Assembly (NCBI GenBank): GCA_029224185.1
Contig: CM055197.1
Location: forward strand, 19,519,257-19,583,256
DNA: 64,000 nucleotides
Source: Karalla daura
Taxonomy: Eukaryota; Chordata; Actinopteri; Chaetodontiformes; Leiognathidae
Reading direction: 5' to 3'
The notes under the pieces were generated by a model that made no database searches, was not told where the DNA came from, and was given only the letters and a program-made list of their open reading frames with translations. A program made the translations under genes and the position numbers. Below, piece after piece: positions 11,298-23,354 of this stretch. Each line of letters starts with the position of its first letter. Position 1 is the stretch's first letter.

Positions 11298-14267
11298 TCA
11301 CCCGAGGCAGCAGCATGAGGAGAGGTAGCAGGAAGATGTGTCCTCATCTGTCTGGTATCTACCAGACTCGGGCTGGTCCCTGCACTCTGCAATGAAAGCC
11401 TGGAGCTGGGACACTGGCTGCTTGTCTTGCTGGTGATGCTGGAAAAGAGGTATCACATTAGGAAAAGTTCGGGTGACCTGGAAGATGTCTCTCTACGGCG
11501 GGATCTAAGAATATTTAGACCGACCTTGATGGTCTCGTAGGTGTCAGTGATGAGCGCTATGAAAAGGCTGAGCACCATGTAGATGAAGAGGGAGATGAAG
11601 GAGTAGAGGTAGAGTCGGCTGAAAAGCCACACCATGTAGCTCTTGTCTCTCATCTTTAGGAAGGTGGCGTACATGTCGTCCCCATTGATGAGGGAGAAAA
11701 GGCACTCCGTCACCTTGTCAAGTGTCCGGAACTGGAACAAAAATACGTTTTTAGCTTTTACGCTCAAAAAATGTACAAGACCACAGTGCTATTTGCAGTA
11801 GACCACAGTTGAATATCGACTCTTACTTTGTCATGGTAAGGACCGAGCACAATCCAGCCACAGAAACAATAGCCGAGGTAGATCATGGCTGCACAGCAGC
11901 TGAATCGGATGACATTTGGGAATGCTGCCCTCAGAGTTAGGATTAAAATCTACGAAGGAATCAAAGTTTTCAGACTGTACATTTGGTTGCTCAGGTGGCG
12001 CTGCATGCGGCAGAATAAAAACTAGTGTCAAGGGAGTTCTCACATTGTACTTCTTGAAGAAGCCGAGATAGCGAACCACGCCGACCCACACCAGCATTGT
12101 GGCAGTACCCAGTAGGATGCTGCAGACGTCATAGTTTGTCAGGTACTGCGAAGAGTGAGGGAGGAGCAACATTATATACGCTACATATATGTTACACTGG
12201 TGGGTCCACCCTCAGCCACGCAATCAAATCAATATATAAGTCTGTAAAGCTCAGTAAAAAGCAAACCTTGGTTTGTATTCCAATTTTGAGCACTGAGCCG
12301 GCAATGGTCAGCATGTCACTCAGAATAATGAGGATGTACCAGCCATTCACAAACTCCATGCGGTCTGACCAGGTCACAATCTTGTTGTAGTAAGCATGGA
12401 AGAATATGTTGAACTCCTGCAAGAGATAAACCCGGACGTTGTAAAACATGTCAATAAAGCCAGTACACAGCAGAATAGGATTCATCCCAGGTGAGATGAT
12501 TGTCGTGATCATACATCAACGTATTCATATGAATTCTTCACTTCCCCCCCGAATGAACTCACAAACTGGAGCTGGACTCCGTTGATGACCGATCGTGTGC
12601 AGAGGATGAGCGAGGTGAAGCAGGCCAGGATGACCACAGAGTCGAACGACAGGAGGAGGTAATCGTTCTTATCGGCTGGACACCAGAGCCACAGATTGCA
12701 GGTTAGTTGCATTAACAGCTCACAGAGTACAGGACAATGACTGCGCTCTCTACTAGCTTCTGAATCGATTAAACCGCTCTGAGCATTTCGGGATGGAGAG
12801 AAGGTTGAGGTTAGTCTTGGGATCAAACTTACAAGTGCCTTTCACATTCCAGTTTGTGCATTCATAAATCCTCACATTGTTTTTGATATCAACATTTATC
12901 TTCCCACTGTGCGCATGGTTGTCGAACACAATCTAAAAATAAACAGGAGGGATTCAGTGTTGTCATTAGTGAGGGCATTGTTTGTTTGTTTGTTTTTTTT
13001 TACCTCATCTCAGCTCAGATGAGGGTGTGGTGTTTTTCGAGCACAGTCACGCACCATTATATGGAAGTCATAACAGTCTGGAAGCTCGTGGTGGCGCACA
13101 GTCTGCAGATTGACGGTTTTCAGAGTGAGGTAGACGCTCACTGACAGAAGCCTGGACACACAGAACACACATCAGCCGCCGGTGGCGCACTGGCCCACCT
13201 AAAACCAGTATTTTCAGCTCTTGTCACCTTTTGAAATCCAAGCTGAAGTTATCGTGAGCCTGAAGGCTGTGGTTGCTGAACGACTGCATGGGATATATGG
13301 ACATGCAGTCTGTGAGGAGGAAACGGATCAGTTTTCCATCAGAACAATTATTCAGCATTCATTCATTCACTCTGCAGAACAAGCTTCCTCTTTTCATGCG
13401 GTCACAAGTAAACCCACATTACGATTTTTTTCCATTCATGCCATGATCTGCCCTCTATAAATACATCATGCACAATGAATCTGGAGCAAGCTCCCACAGC
13501 TCTGTAACAATCTGTTTGACAAGGGAATACACGTTCTCTGTACGTCTTACTTTTATACCTTTTTCAATAAGTGGATCGATGTTAAAGGTCTCATTCCCAG
13601 GGTCGATGCTGCTGTTCTTGTAAAACTCTTGACACACCATCAGAGGGGTTTGCCTCCCATCCACCGTTTCATACGCAAGATTACCCACTGTCAGGTTTCG
13701 AAGATCGATGAACTGAGAGGCAGACAGAGAGAAAACAGTGAAATATGTGCTCAGTCCTGACAGTGAAACCTCTGTGTGATATAAGAGCCATCTTCAGTAC
13801 CCGGTTAATAATGTAGTTGATGTGATCATACACGTCTGCTTTCGTGTAGAGTGCAAAGTTCCCCATGTGGTGATCCTTGTATCCTTTCAGGAACAGATGT
13901 CGGAACGTCATCAGATTTTCGTCTTTGAAGGTGACCATCATGCCGTTGCTCAGGCCAAAAGAGACCAACTGCAAGAGGCAAACACACGTTTCAGGTAAAA
14001 GACACATTCAACCAATAGTAACCAGAGGCTTCAGCTCTGTACCTGGAACGTGATGATTGCAATCTTGACTATTTGTAGCATCAGCTTCCAGGGCTTTCGT
14101 CCCCTGGCTCTGTACTTCTCGCAGGGGTTCATGAAGAAGTACTTGAGCCTGCGTCTGAAGTCCTCCACCACCTTTGACTCCAAGCTGTGGGTGTGAGCTG
14201 CGCTCCACCCGCAGTGCCCGTTTTGTCTGCGCTCCTCTGACCGGAGCAGCTGCTCACAGTCCTCCAT
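11298..14267 (-). CDS. mcoln3: Mucolipin-3 (TRPML3) cation channel
   Basis: This is an endolysosomal TRP-family cation channel with six membrane spans and a large lumenal domain between S1 and S2. Twelve coding exons join in consistent phase: 14267-14043, 13968-13801, 13712-13559, 13309-13228, 13151-13055, 12932-12833, 12675-12563, 12416-12267, 12145-12044, 11949-11827, 11731-11525 and 11438-11298. The product is 553 residues, the same length as human MCOLN3. Visible landmarks are the basic N-terminal FFMNPCEKYRARGRKPWKL, the lumenal LPDCYDF, the S4-S5 block NGWYILIILSDMLTIAGS, the pore sequence LINGDDMYATF and S6 LYSFISLFIYMVLSLFIALI. The tail ends in a cysteine cluster (CCC), a palmitoylation-type motif. 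MCOLN2 is the main alternative. The total length and the tail phrase PESGRYQTDED, close to human PNSGKYRLEDD, favour MCOLN3. A probable non-coding first exon ends at 14868. Loss of pigment cells and hair cells in mouse mutants is known for this family. Confidence 0.93.
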
Positions 14268-14413
14268 GGCGCCGAGGTTCCCCAGTAGAGCCTTAGTGTC
14301 TCTTCACACTGTGGCAGGGTGCACGTCCACCAGAAACATATCGAGGGTGAGGTAAGTTGAACCATTCCTGTCATACTGATGTCTATCAAACTGGTTCTGC
14401 TGCATGTGCTCCC

Positions 14414-14450
14414 ACTCTCTCTCTCTCTCTCGCTTTCTCTCTCTCTCTCT
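14414..14450. repeat. (CT)n microsatellite
   Basis: An interrupted CT run is seen upstream of the first coding exon of mcoln3, probably within its 5' intron. Confidence 0.9.
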
Positions 14451-14867
14451 TCAAAATGTTTGTCTGCAGCGCATAACAATTACTCTAAAATTAGCTATAA
14501 TGCCCCATAAACTAGAAAGGAGGGTCGTGTAGGATCATATGTCCATTTTTAGCTTACCACGAGCTTTCTGTACAGGAGTCGTCTGCAACACAAGCATGTA
14601 ACGGACAGCAAGTGGCACCAGACTGTGACAAATCACACAAATAAACAGAATGAACTTTTGAAGTGTTTGCTTTAAATGAATGACAACAGAAACTCACGAA
14701 GGCCAGTTAAAGGAACTTGAAAGAACTACACAGCTTACACATATTTACAACTTACTTATTTATACACACCCAGGATGGATCATGCTGATTTTACAGAGTA
14801 AAAGCACCTGATTTTGACATCAACAGACAGCATATAGTCTTAGGTAGAATGGTGATGACTGAATTAC

Positions 14868-14990
14868 CTGCTGAGCACAGATGAGCCACAGAGCGTCTGG
14901 TCCTCAGCACTCTGCTGTCCGTGTCGGACGCAGTCACCACCACAATGACTGTCACTCCCCTGCGTCATTTTCAGCATTTCCAGTTTTTCC
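14868..14990 (-). promoter_or_regulatory. Possible mcoln3 non-coding first exon
   Basis: On the minus strand CTGTGCTCAGCAG is followed by GTAATT at 14867, a plausible donor. Splicing to the exon carrying the mcoln3 start would make this 5' UTR. It is supported only by the splice signal. Confidence 0.25.
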
Positions 14991-15119
14991 AAAACAAAAA
15001 TAGAGCTGCCCAGCTATAGGATCTCTGCATACACCAGAATAGATGATGAGGCATTAATGAATGATGAAAAATGGGAGTTGGACGCACTGAAACATTGCAA
15101 TTATTTTCAGTGATTTAGT

Positions 15120-15335
15120 AAATATTGTTGCTAGGGCACAGCAGGAAGGTTCCCGGTTCCAGTCCTGGTCAAATTGAGGGTCTTCTTGCATGGAGTTTAC
15201 CTGCCTTCCCTGTATCTTCACGGGTCCCCTCCACCAGTCCAAAAACATGTATGTTTAGGTCATTTAGAGACTAAATTGTCACAGTATGTGTGCAAGTTGG
15301 TAAGCTAACAGACAGACGGAACTTCATTGACTTCT
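15120..15335 (+). mobile_element. tRNA-derived teleost SINE copy (degraded)
   Basis: The stretch contains a Pol III B-box-like phrase (GGTTCCAGTCC, 15159-15169). It is followed by the familiar fish SINE body with GCATGGAGTTTACCTGCC, TCCAAAAACATGTATGTTTAGG and GACTAAATTGTCACAGTATGTG. The same body recurs at 20735-21005. Family assignment comes from recall of the common fish consensus. Confidence 0.7.
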
Positions 15336-15346
15336 GTAAGTATATG

Positions 15347-15352
15347 TTTATT
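15347..15352 (-). terminator. Candidate poly(A) signal of bcl10
   Basis: An AATAAA hexamer lies on the minus strand about 1.3 kb past the bcl10 stop codon. A nearer signal could have been missed, so this is tentative. Confidence 0.3.
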
Positions 15353-16671
15353 CTAAATTTGATACAGCAACACATCTCAAAGAGGTTTTCAAACAGGAGT
15401 AACAACAGGCTGGGACAGTCGTGCAACACTGCGACAACACCTTGAGGGATAATGGCACAGGTAAACCAGTCCAGAGATGAGATGGGATGTCGTGACGATA
15501 CGAGAGGAGCATCCTGTCAAGGCCAGGTCGCTCACAGGATGGGGCGTGGCTCAACACTCACACTGTTGAATTAAGGATGTTACTACATGGGCTCAGCAAC
15601 ACTTGTAACACTTGCCAGAGAACATGCGATTACATTCTGCTTTTATGTCGCACAGGATCGAGGAGTCTCAGATACTGTTCGCACACAGTATTACCAGGTT
15701 ACCGCTGGGTCAAAGGTCAGACTTGACTTCTTAATAGTACCTAAATAAAATATTCTCACCATCTCATAATAAAACTCATTGCTTGTTTTCAAACCAAAAC
15801 ACAGGCACCAAAGCAGTATACATTAAGAATGTGCATCACAGGAGCAGATAATGAAAGAACTGATTACTGTATGTTTTTGTGACACAAGACTTGTGTAGTG
15901 ACAAAAAAAACAGTCAAAAGCAACTTGTTGATTTAATGCTGCACAAAATGACTCAGAAGTGTTCATTTGGTGCTACATCGCTCAGTTTGTATGAGGTCAG
16001 AGTTACATCATCAACACCCACCCCACATACACATACATGCACAGACACACACACACACACACACTCATTAACACAAAGGCTCAAGTAGTCATTCCAGTGT
16101 ATGAAACTTTCTCTCTGCACCTACAGCTCAGATATTATCTTAATCTGGCAATCACACCTTTGTGAAGATGAAGAGGAGGAGGAGGAGGAGGAGGTGTAAG
16201 GTGTGGATGAGTCAGATTTTCTGAATATCAAAATCTGTCATTCATTTCTTCTTCTTTACATATTTAGGGAAGGTCTCAAGACACGTTTTAGTGCTCCGGG
16301 AAGGGAGCACTATTGCTCTCCACCATGTTTGTTCCGCTTCTGCTTCTTATTCTCTTTTTTATTAAAACACTCACGTTTAAATCTCAAGCCATTACTACAG
16401 GGTAAACATGTATATATTCATATTAAAACTGAGTGTTTTTGGCTTAATTTTGAATCATCTCAAGCATCAAAAAACAGTACCCAAACTGTCCCTACTTTCT
16501 CTTGTGAAAAGCCGATCGTTAACGTAGTATTAAAACTCATGTATAGTGACTTGTCACTTGCTGCCTAATCAGAGGCAAGAGAACAAAGTGTTCACATACA
16601 GTTAAGAGTGGAGGGCTCATTCTGCTCTGGTTTGTCCCTTGAACTACATGAACTGTCTGAGTGATGGCGAG

Positions 16672-18360
16672 TTAAAAGATGCTCTTATGGGAGGACGGGG
16701 TGAGCGAGCGTGACCTCAGCGGCTGGAAGTTGGGGTCCCCGCCTCCACTGCTGCATCCTGGTGTGCCGCCATCCACGCTGGCCGGAGGCTCTGCCATCGC
16801 ATCGTCAGGAAGAGGAGGAGCCCCCGGGTCTCCCGGCCTGGGGAGGCTGGAGGAGGTGGTGGAAGAGACGGCGGCCATGCTGACCCCGGCGGCGGGGTCT
16901 CCGCCTCTCTGTACAGAGGGCAGGGTGATGGAGCCCGCCACGTCCGAGGTGGAGGGGCTGCGCTCCCCGTCTGGGTGGAAGAGCAGGGTGGAGCAGTGGG
17001 AGAACATGGTCGATGGGGTGCTGCTGGTGCTGGAGGGGCTCAGGTTGCTGTCGGAGGAGGAGGAGGAGGAGCTGGAGGCCTGTGCTGTAGGGGGCAGGAA
17101 GAGACGAGGCGAATTGAACGGAGGTCAACACAGTGACTTGGTGAATAGCAGTGTCACTTCAGAGCAAAAAGGTCAAAGCTGCTGCTGGGCAAAGGGGGGA
17201 GTGAAAGGGTGGAGGCATGGCATCTCCCACAGGTGTTAGAAAGCCTTTGGAAATTATTGACTTATTGATTTAATTATTGACTGGGCAAGATGGCAAAAAT
17301 GGAATTTGGGATGTTTATTGCATGACACTATCACTTTAATTAGACAAGCATCAAGTATTTGGATCAAGGGACTTTCTGTCACTTGATGCACACGGGTATT
17401 CCCTGGATATTCCGTTTACTCTCCGACAGTCCAAAAACATGTATGATGAAGCAGACTGAAGATTGTTATTGCCACCAGGTGTGACTGTAAAACTGAATGA
17501 GGTGTGCATTTCCTGCCTATGCATGAAACAAGCCAAGTAAATGGATGGTGGATGTATACATGCAAGTCTGTGATTTGTCACAGAAGTACAGGGTGAGCAA
17601 AGTTTGCATACGAATCTCAAAACCAGCAGATTTCAGAGCGGCGCGGTCACCTCTGAGGGACTCCAGCTTCTCGTTCCTGGCCCTCTGCACCTCGTCTGTG
17701 ATTTTGGTGATGATGAAGTTCTGGGAGCGCATCTCCCTGATGGAGTCAGTCAGGGCGTCCAGGCCCCGGGGGTTCTCGGCCAGGATGTCCAGCAGCATGG
17801 CCGTCCTCTTCCTCTGCGTGGTCCTGCAGCCTATCTCCTCGGCGTCGTCCCTCGTCAGGATGCGCCGGGAGCGCAGGTAGTCCAGGTGCCGTTCGGCCCG
17901 GATCTTTTCACAGAGGTAGTGCCGGAGCCTGACCAGCACCTGGTCAAACAAAAGGAAGGAGAACGAGGGGGGCAGAGGTCAAAAGAGGTTATGGATATGC
18001 AGCTTTTCAACATGCCAAGCCTTTAATACTCAGTGAAGTGTAAAACAGGTGGTGAAATCACTCAGCTGTGGTTGTGTTTGCTGTTCCATCTAAGCAGACA
18101 CACCCTGCCTGGACTAACAAAGTTCAGCTTTGTACTGGGGGGCAGAGAGAGGGTGTTTCCTCCTTCTGCGGGCCTTCAGGCCAAAAAAAATCTTCACATG
18201 AAAAAGTGTTAAGAGAGCTGCGAATCTGTATGTGTAGGCCACAGAGCACCCCTTTAAGTTACTTTAAGTTCATCTGGAGGCAAGATTTGGGCTGAATCGC
18301 CGTACTCACGTCTTTTTTTATCTCTGCCATTTCATCTTCAGTGAGATGAGGAACATCCAT
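16672..18360 (-). CDS. bcl10: BCL10 immune signalling adaptor (CARD protein)
   Basis: BCL10 links CARD9/10/11 scaffolds to MALT1; its CARD polymerises into filaments that drive NF-kB activation. Three coding exons, 18360-18310, 17939-17651 and 17084-16672, give 250 residues (human 233). The short first exon encodes MDVPHLTEDEMAEIKKD. Exon 2 carries the CARD (about residues 18-113): LRHYLCEKIRAERHLDYLRS, then ILTRDDAEEI, then DILAENPRGLDALTDSI, each aligning with the human helices. Exon 3 encodes a Ser/Thr-rich tail that keeps the conserved patch LPRPGDPGAPPLP found in human BCL10, then ends in LRSRSLTPSSHKSIF. A poly-Ser run opens exon 3 and a Gly/Ser-rich insert precedes the end; both are longer than in human. 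It lies near mcoln3 and ccn1, as at human 1p22. Confidence 0.96.
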
Positions 18361-18560
18361 CCCTCACAGCAGCAAACACGCAATTCAGGTGTTCCGGGAA
18401 ACGAAAGACGACCAAGAACAAGTCAGGAGGCGAGTAATAACGACTTGAAACTACATCGATGAGGTAGCCGAGACGCGTTAACATGCGTGTCTCGTCATTG
18501 TTTGTCGCAAAGTTGAAGCCGTATCGCTCTGTCCATTCAGGTTTTTCTGAGTCAAAAATC
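18361..18560 (-). promoter_or_regulatory. bcl10 upstream region
   Basis: This is the DNA directly upstream of the bcl10 start codon. It contains scattered CpGs and must include the promoter, but I identify no core element. Confidence 0.3.
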
Positions 18561-18764
18561 CCCCGGACTTCCTGATTGTGTCACGTCGACGGAGAAGTGC
18601 CGAGAGCAAGAGTGTCACTCCCTGGATCCATCCGTTCAAAACGGCCACACAACTATCACTGGAACTTCTCTTTTTACGGCGGACAAGGCGGAAGCCGTTC
18701 CACTTTAGAGGCTCTTATCCGTGTTTGTCGTTTTAAAACGCTTGTACCATGTGTACGACACAGG

Positions 18765-18900
18765 TGAGGTGCAGTTCCGGCCGTGGCCGCGTGGCTGTGC
18801 TAATGTTTGACGTTGCAGTTCTGGTCACGGCCACGGGGGTGGCGCTGCTGTGCTACGCTGCAGTTCTGTAGGTGGCCACTCGGTGGCGGTGTTGTATCGC
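18765..18900. repeat. Degenerate tandem repeat, ~3 units
   Basis: Related units beginning with TGCAGTTC(C/T)G and continuing through GTGGCC or CGGCCAC-type phrases recur near 18767, 18813 and 18860. Unit length is uneven and divergence is high. Confidence 0.5.
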
Positions 18901-21900
18901 ATGTTACAGAGAAATGACCGGCGGTGATTTACTCTATCGACACCATAATGTGTGTAAAAGGCGTTCAAAAAGTGCATGTAATTAATTTTCAAGAACCTCC
19001 ACAATGGAATGGCCTCGATTGAATACAACCACGACAGACGTTCACAGATTGACTTTATGAACTTCTGTACTTTATTTATCCCTTAGAGAGATTGGGTTTG
19101 TCACAGTTGTCCCAGCCAGGGATGTTGTGTAACATTTCACCCAAGAGTCTGACATAATACACTGATTGTTATTTCTTGTTTTTTCACGTGTTTATTTTGC
19201 ACTCGCACTACGTAATTGTTAATATATTATGAAGTACTTATAATACTGTTTTACTGTGACTATTACCGTTATTAGTATTATTTTTCTCTGTGGGAAATAT
19301 CTGAATATTATGAATGTGAATTGTGTTATTGTATTTTGAATGTGATGTCCTTGTTACATTTTTGGCTTCTGCACAAACTAATTTAGCTTTGGGGATAAAT
19401 AAAGTATGATTTTATCAATGTATTCTTTGTTGCATTATTCGTTGCATTATTCGTTGTGCTTGTTTAAACTTAAGTAAAGTAAATGTATGCAGCTGCAATA
19501 AATCTGATCCTGATTCTGATTCAGTTCAGTCCATTTAATAGGCTGCTATTTGTAATTCATGAGTATTCGTCACTCTGCATCAGCCTAGTTGTGGACCTAG
19601 AGTTAAAACAGTGTTGTAACTAGTGTGTTTGCAAGTGTTATAGGGGTTCAGATCAGAAGAAATGGTGTGAATCAAAGGATAGAGAACAAGGTGTCCTCAA
19701 AGCTGCAAAGCAAACTGCAGCATATGAGAGGAGAGGCAAAATAACACTCCAGTAAACATGATATGAAATGCAAATGCATGAAAAAAAAAAAGACATGCAA
19801 GATCTCCTCTTCCCTCTAATCATGATTCGCCATGAAGTGTTTGAGAACGGACGCTCCCTGAGGAGATTGTTGTCAGGCTTGTTTTGTCATGTTCTGCAAT
19901 GTAATGTGTACTGTGCAGCTGGAAAACACCATCCCCAAGCAGTGTGCAGCATTAACTGTAAACCAGGCTCCGACCCTGTGCTGCTCACCTTAAGGTCCTT
20001 GTGTATAATGATAATGTTTTGAAATAGAGGGGGAAATACAGGCTCCAGTGACTGCATGACTCCTGTTGTATCCCAGACATTTCTGGAGGAGAGATGCAGC
20101 AGAAAGATGCCCTTTAAATGTCAGGTGCAAGAAGGTCAAAGACTACATGGAGCAGCGTCTTTACTCAAGGAAAAACATTCTGCTAAATGGCAGCAAAGCT
20201 TCCAAAGACAACACGAGCCTACTGTTTCTCCCAAAAAATCCTCACATCCTTCATGTGAAAGAGCTGGGATGGATCATGTGCCTGGAAATAATGTCGAATC
20301 AGCTGTGAGAGGTTCAGTCGTACACAGTGTTCCAGCTCGTGAGTGGGCCCTGCAACGAACGAGACACAAAGAAAGGAAAAGTCATTTATAGAAGTGATGT
20401 AATGAACTGGATTTGCAATCATGTCTGCACAGTCTTCACAGACATTCCCGGCTGTTGTGCACAGTGTGACCTACTCTCACAGATCAGCCAAACAAGCAAC
20501 TGAGGTTTTCAAACTGAACACCGCAGTGAGGTATTTCTTTCTTTCCAACCTCTGTTGCCAATGTTTGTGCCACACAGATTTTCTAAAATCCCATACGTTG
20601 TCTTTCTCTACACGTCAGCACAAAGTGGCTCAAATATTCACAAAATGTTACATTCCCGAGTCTCTATGTTTCCCACATGTCTGCCTCTCTTGTCTCATTA
20701 GAGATAATCTTCAGGGATGTAGGCCACACAGAGTGGATAGCATTGTTGTCTCCCAGAACGGGGGTGACACGTGGTCAGACTGAGGGCCTTTCTCTGTGGA
20801 GTTTGCCCTTTCTCCCTCTATCTGTGTGGAATGTCCCCAGGTACCACCGTGTCCTCCTACAGTCCAAAAGCATGCATGTTTAGGTCTATTCTATTTGTTT
20901 AGTTCTAGGTCTATTCTCTTTTACCCTGATGTGTGGGTGCAAGAGTAAATGTTGTGTGCTCTGTGGTGGACTCATGACCTGTCCTGGGTGTATTCCCTGC
21001 CTACCCTATATGTATCACTGATTTCAATAGAAAGTTGCTTAGAATTAAATATCGTTTGTTTGAAGACTGTTAGCAAAGGTAAAAGCCTTTGTTGAAAGGA
21101 TTATCTTCAGTGTGGGTACATGTTGTACCCCTAAAAGGTAAATCCGGCTTTATACTTGTTATGGATATCCTCAGGAACTTCAAAGTAAGATTAAAGGAAA
21201 TGTTCCAAATAAGGACATTTTGTTCTCATTCTGTAAAAGGCAAGATTTTGGCTGGCACAGCAGAGAGAAATAATGTGGCATTTTGCTTCCTTTCAAAGAG
21301 ACATATACTGACATATTTTGTGTCTACATTATTATGATCCTCAGGTCAGGAGAAGTTTAGAGATCTTTGGCCTATTTTGTGACAATTATGACTCTGATGT
21401 ATGAGTGTCCAAAATGTTAAACAGTTTCATTAATGAATATATTTTTCCAGTGTTATAAGATTTTTTGGCTTTAAAACAATGCGGAGAAAGAAGACTCTGT
21501 CTTCGCAAATCACTGATGCATGAATAAATATGACAATATTAGAAACTGCTTTTCACGGCGCATTTGCATGCCTCTCTGTGGGAGTGATGGGTGTTTTCAG
21601 AAACAGAAAGCACAGATTGGGCATAACGTCATCAAACGGGCCATTTTAAAACGCAGCTGCACTGTTTTCCAGATTCTCCAGCTGCTTGTTATATATCCTA
21701 CATCCCTCTTACCTAACATGGTTCTGCAAATTCTTTATATTACAGCTTCAGAGGGAGAAGTTTCCACTCTGAAACCACAACAGTCAGCAATTTCCAGGCA
21801 TCTGCGAATGCACCGAGCTTACACTCGTTGGCTCTTCATCTGCTGGAGCTGGCGCAGATTCAAAGTGGCCTTTGTAACCTCAGTTAGATAAGACGAAGGC

Positions 21901-22970
21901 TGTGCCAGTCTGTCCTGCTCTGCCTCTTGTTCTCACAGGTTATAATGAAAGGAAAGGCATTTTTTCCCCCCGATAACTTCCATTGTTCTTTGATGTGGAT
22001 AGAAGAGGATGCTTTTTATCCTGGCAGCTATTTCAAAGAAACCTTCAGTGTTCATCCTGAGTGGAATGTTGCCTCAGGCGTTGCTCAAGTTTTCTTCTTT
22101 CTTTCTTCTTTTTTGTGTGTGTTTCTCATTCTGGACACTCTCGGTCAGACCAAACAAAGGATTCTTGGGGTTCCAGCATTCCTGGAGGCTCTTCCCTCCT
22201 TTTTTTTCGTAATATCGAAGTCAAACAACCTCCTAATCCGTCCACACCCCTCTAGGTGACAGACGAGAATTTAATCACACGAGACTGGTTAGAAAATACA
22301 AACGCTGATCACAGACTATGTGCAACAGTCTAAACACTGCTTCATCTGAGATAGAGTTTCACTTGGTCATAGAAATATGTAGCTTCTCTTCAATATTTAT
22401 GTCAGCGCTTGTGGTGGCCCAGTGTCCAATCCCTTGTGGGGCTGCTCTCGGGGTTGGGTTGGTGATGAAATATTTCAAGTACAAATGTGCCTCTTTTTTT
22501 TTTTACCCTTTACATAACCATTTTCACCAGTCCTGTCTTGCTTTCCTCCCTTTATTTAATCAGGATTAAGTTTCACAGGTATCAAGAGAGTGAAGAAGAA
22601 CATACTGCATTTTCAACAGAATACATCCTCGACAAACCATGAAAGTTTGCATGTAATGTCTCAAAAGGAGGTTCACAGAGCAATGAAGTTTTAAAAGCAA
22701 AGCTGGAATTACGATTAACCAACACTGGAAGAAAGTTCATGTGGCACCTCCTGTATATGTTAGCTGAAAAAAATGCATTGCTCTCCACCATCTTAACTGT
22801 CTGATTTTTGCAAAGATATGTTTATATTACATTGAAGTCTCTTCAAACTTTCAGATTGCAGTTGATGCTGTGCAGGTCTGGTTAGAGTTACAGCTTTGGT
22901 TACAGCTTTACCAGCCTCATTTCCATGTAGTATAGTATGTAACAAACATATATTACATATTACTTTACCA
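18900..22970. other. Gene-poor intergenic region with retrotransposon debris
   Basis: No convincing exon is seen on either strand. The tracts at about 19065-19105 (TTTATTTATCCCTTAGAGAGATT) and 19495-19530 (CAATAAATCTGATCCTGATTC) resemble 3' tails of fish non-LTR elements. A SINE copy occupies 20735-21005 and a further weak SINE-like phrase occurs near 22405-22445. Distal enhancers for ccn1 would be expected here, but none can be recognised. Confidence 0.5.
20735..21005 (+). mobile_element. tRNA-derived teleost SINE copy (degraded)
   Basis: It shares the body phrases of the 15120 copy: CTGTGGAGTTTGCCC, CTACAGTCCAAAAGCATGCATG and GGTGGACTCATGACCTGTCCTGGGTGTA. It lacks a clear B box. The ending CCCTGCCTACCC matches the usual 3' portion of the family. 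Confidence 0.7.
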
Positions 22971-23229
22971 TTTTTATGCTTGTAATATATTTTTTTTTAC
23001 AGATAAATCGTTTCAACAATGGGCTCTACTTGTTCTACAGGCAGAAAAACGATCCTCAAAATGGACAAAAAGACCTGGAAGAGTGGAAGTCAGACAGGGT
23101 GGTTCTTGGCTTGCTGAGGGAGAGGAGGTGGGAGGGAGAGGAGACGGGGGGGGGGTCTTATGAGCTTATGGGAGGACGCGTGGAGGAGCATTCCACTCAT
23201 AGTTTCGGGACACCTCTTCAGCCCATGCA

Positions 23230-23258
23230 TACGTCACATGTGCTCAGAGAATATAAAA
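23230..23258 (+). promoter_or_regulatory. ccn1 core promoter: CRE-like site and TATA box
   Basis: TACGTCA at 23230-23236 resembles a CREB/ATF site and TATAAAA at 23252-23258 is a consensus TATA box about 100 bp before the start codon. A sharp TATA promoter fits an immediate-early gene such as ccn1. Serum-response elements known from mammals were not located. Confidence 0.75.
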
Positions 23259-23354
23259 AGAGGGAGAGAGAGCAGTCAGCAGTTCACTGCCAGGTCCAGC
23301 CTCTCACACAGAGAAGACTTGCTAACTCAGGAAGGGAAAGTTCAGCCTGTCAGG

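Noticed and set aside
11298..14267. Identification as mcoln2 instead of mcoln3
   Set aside because: Total length of 553 residues and the tail PESGRYQTDED resemble MCOLN3; MCOLN2 has a different, longer tail.
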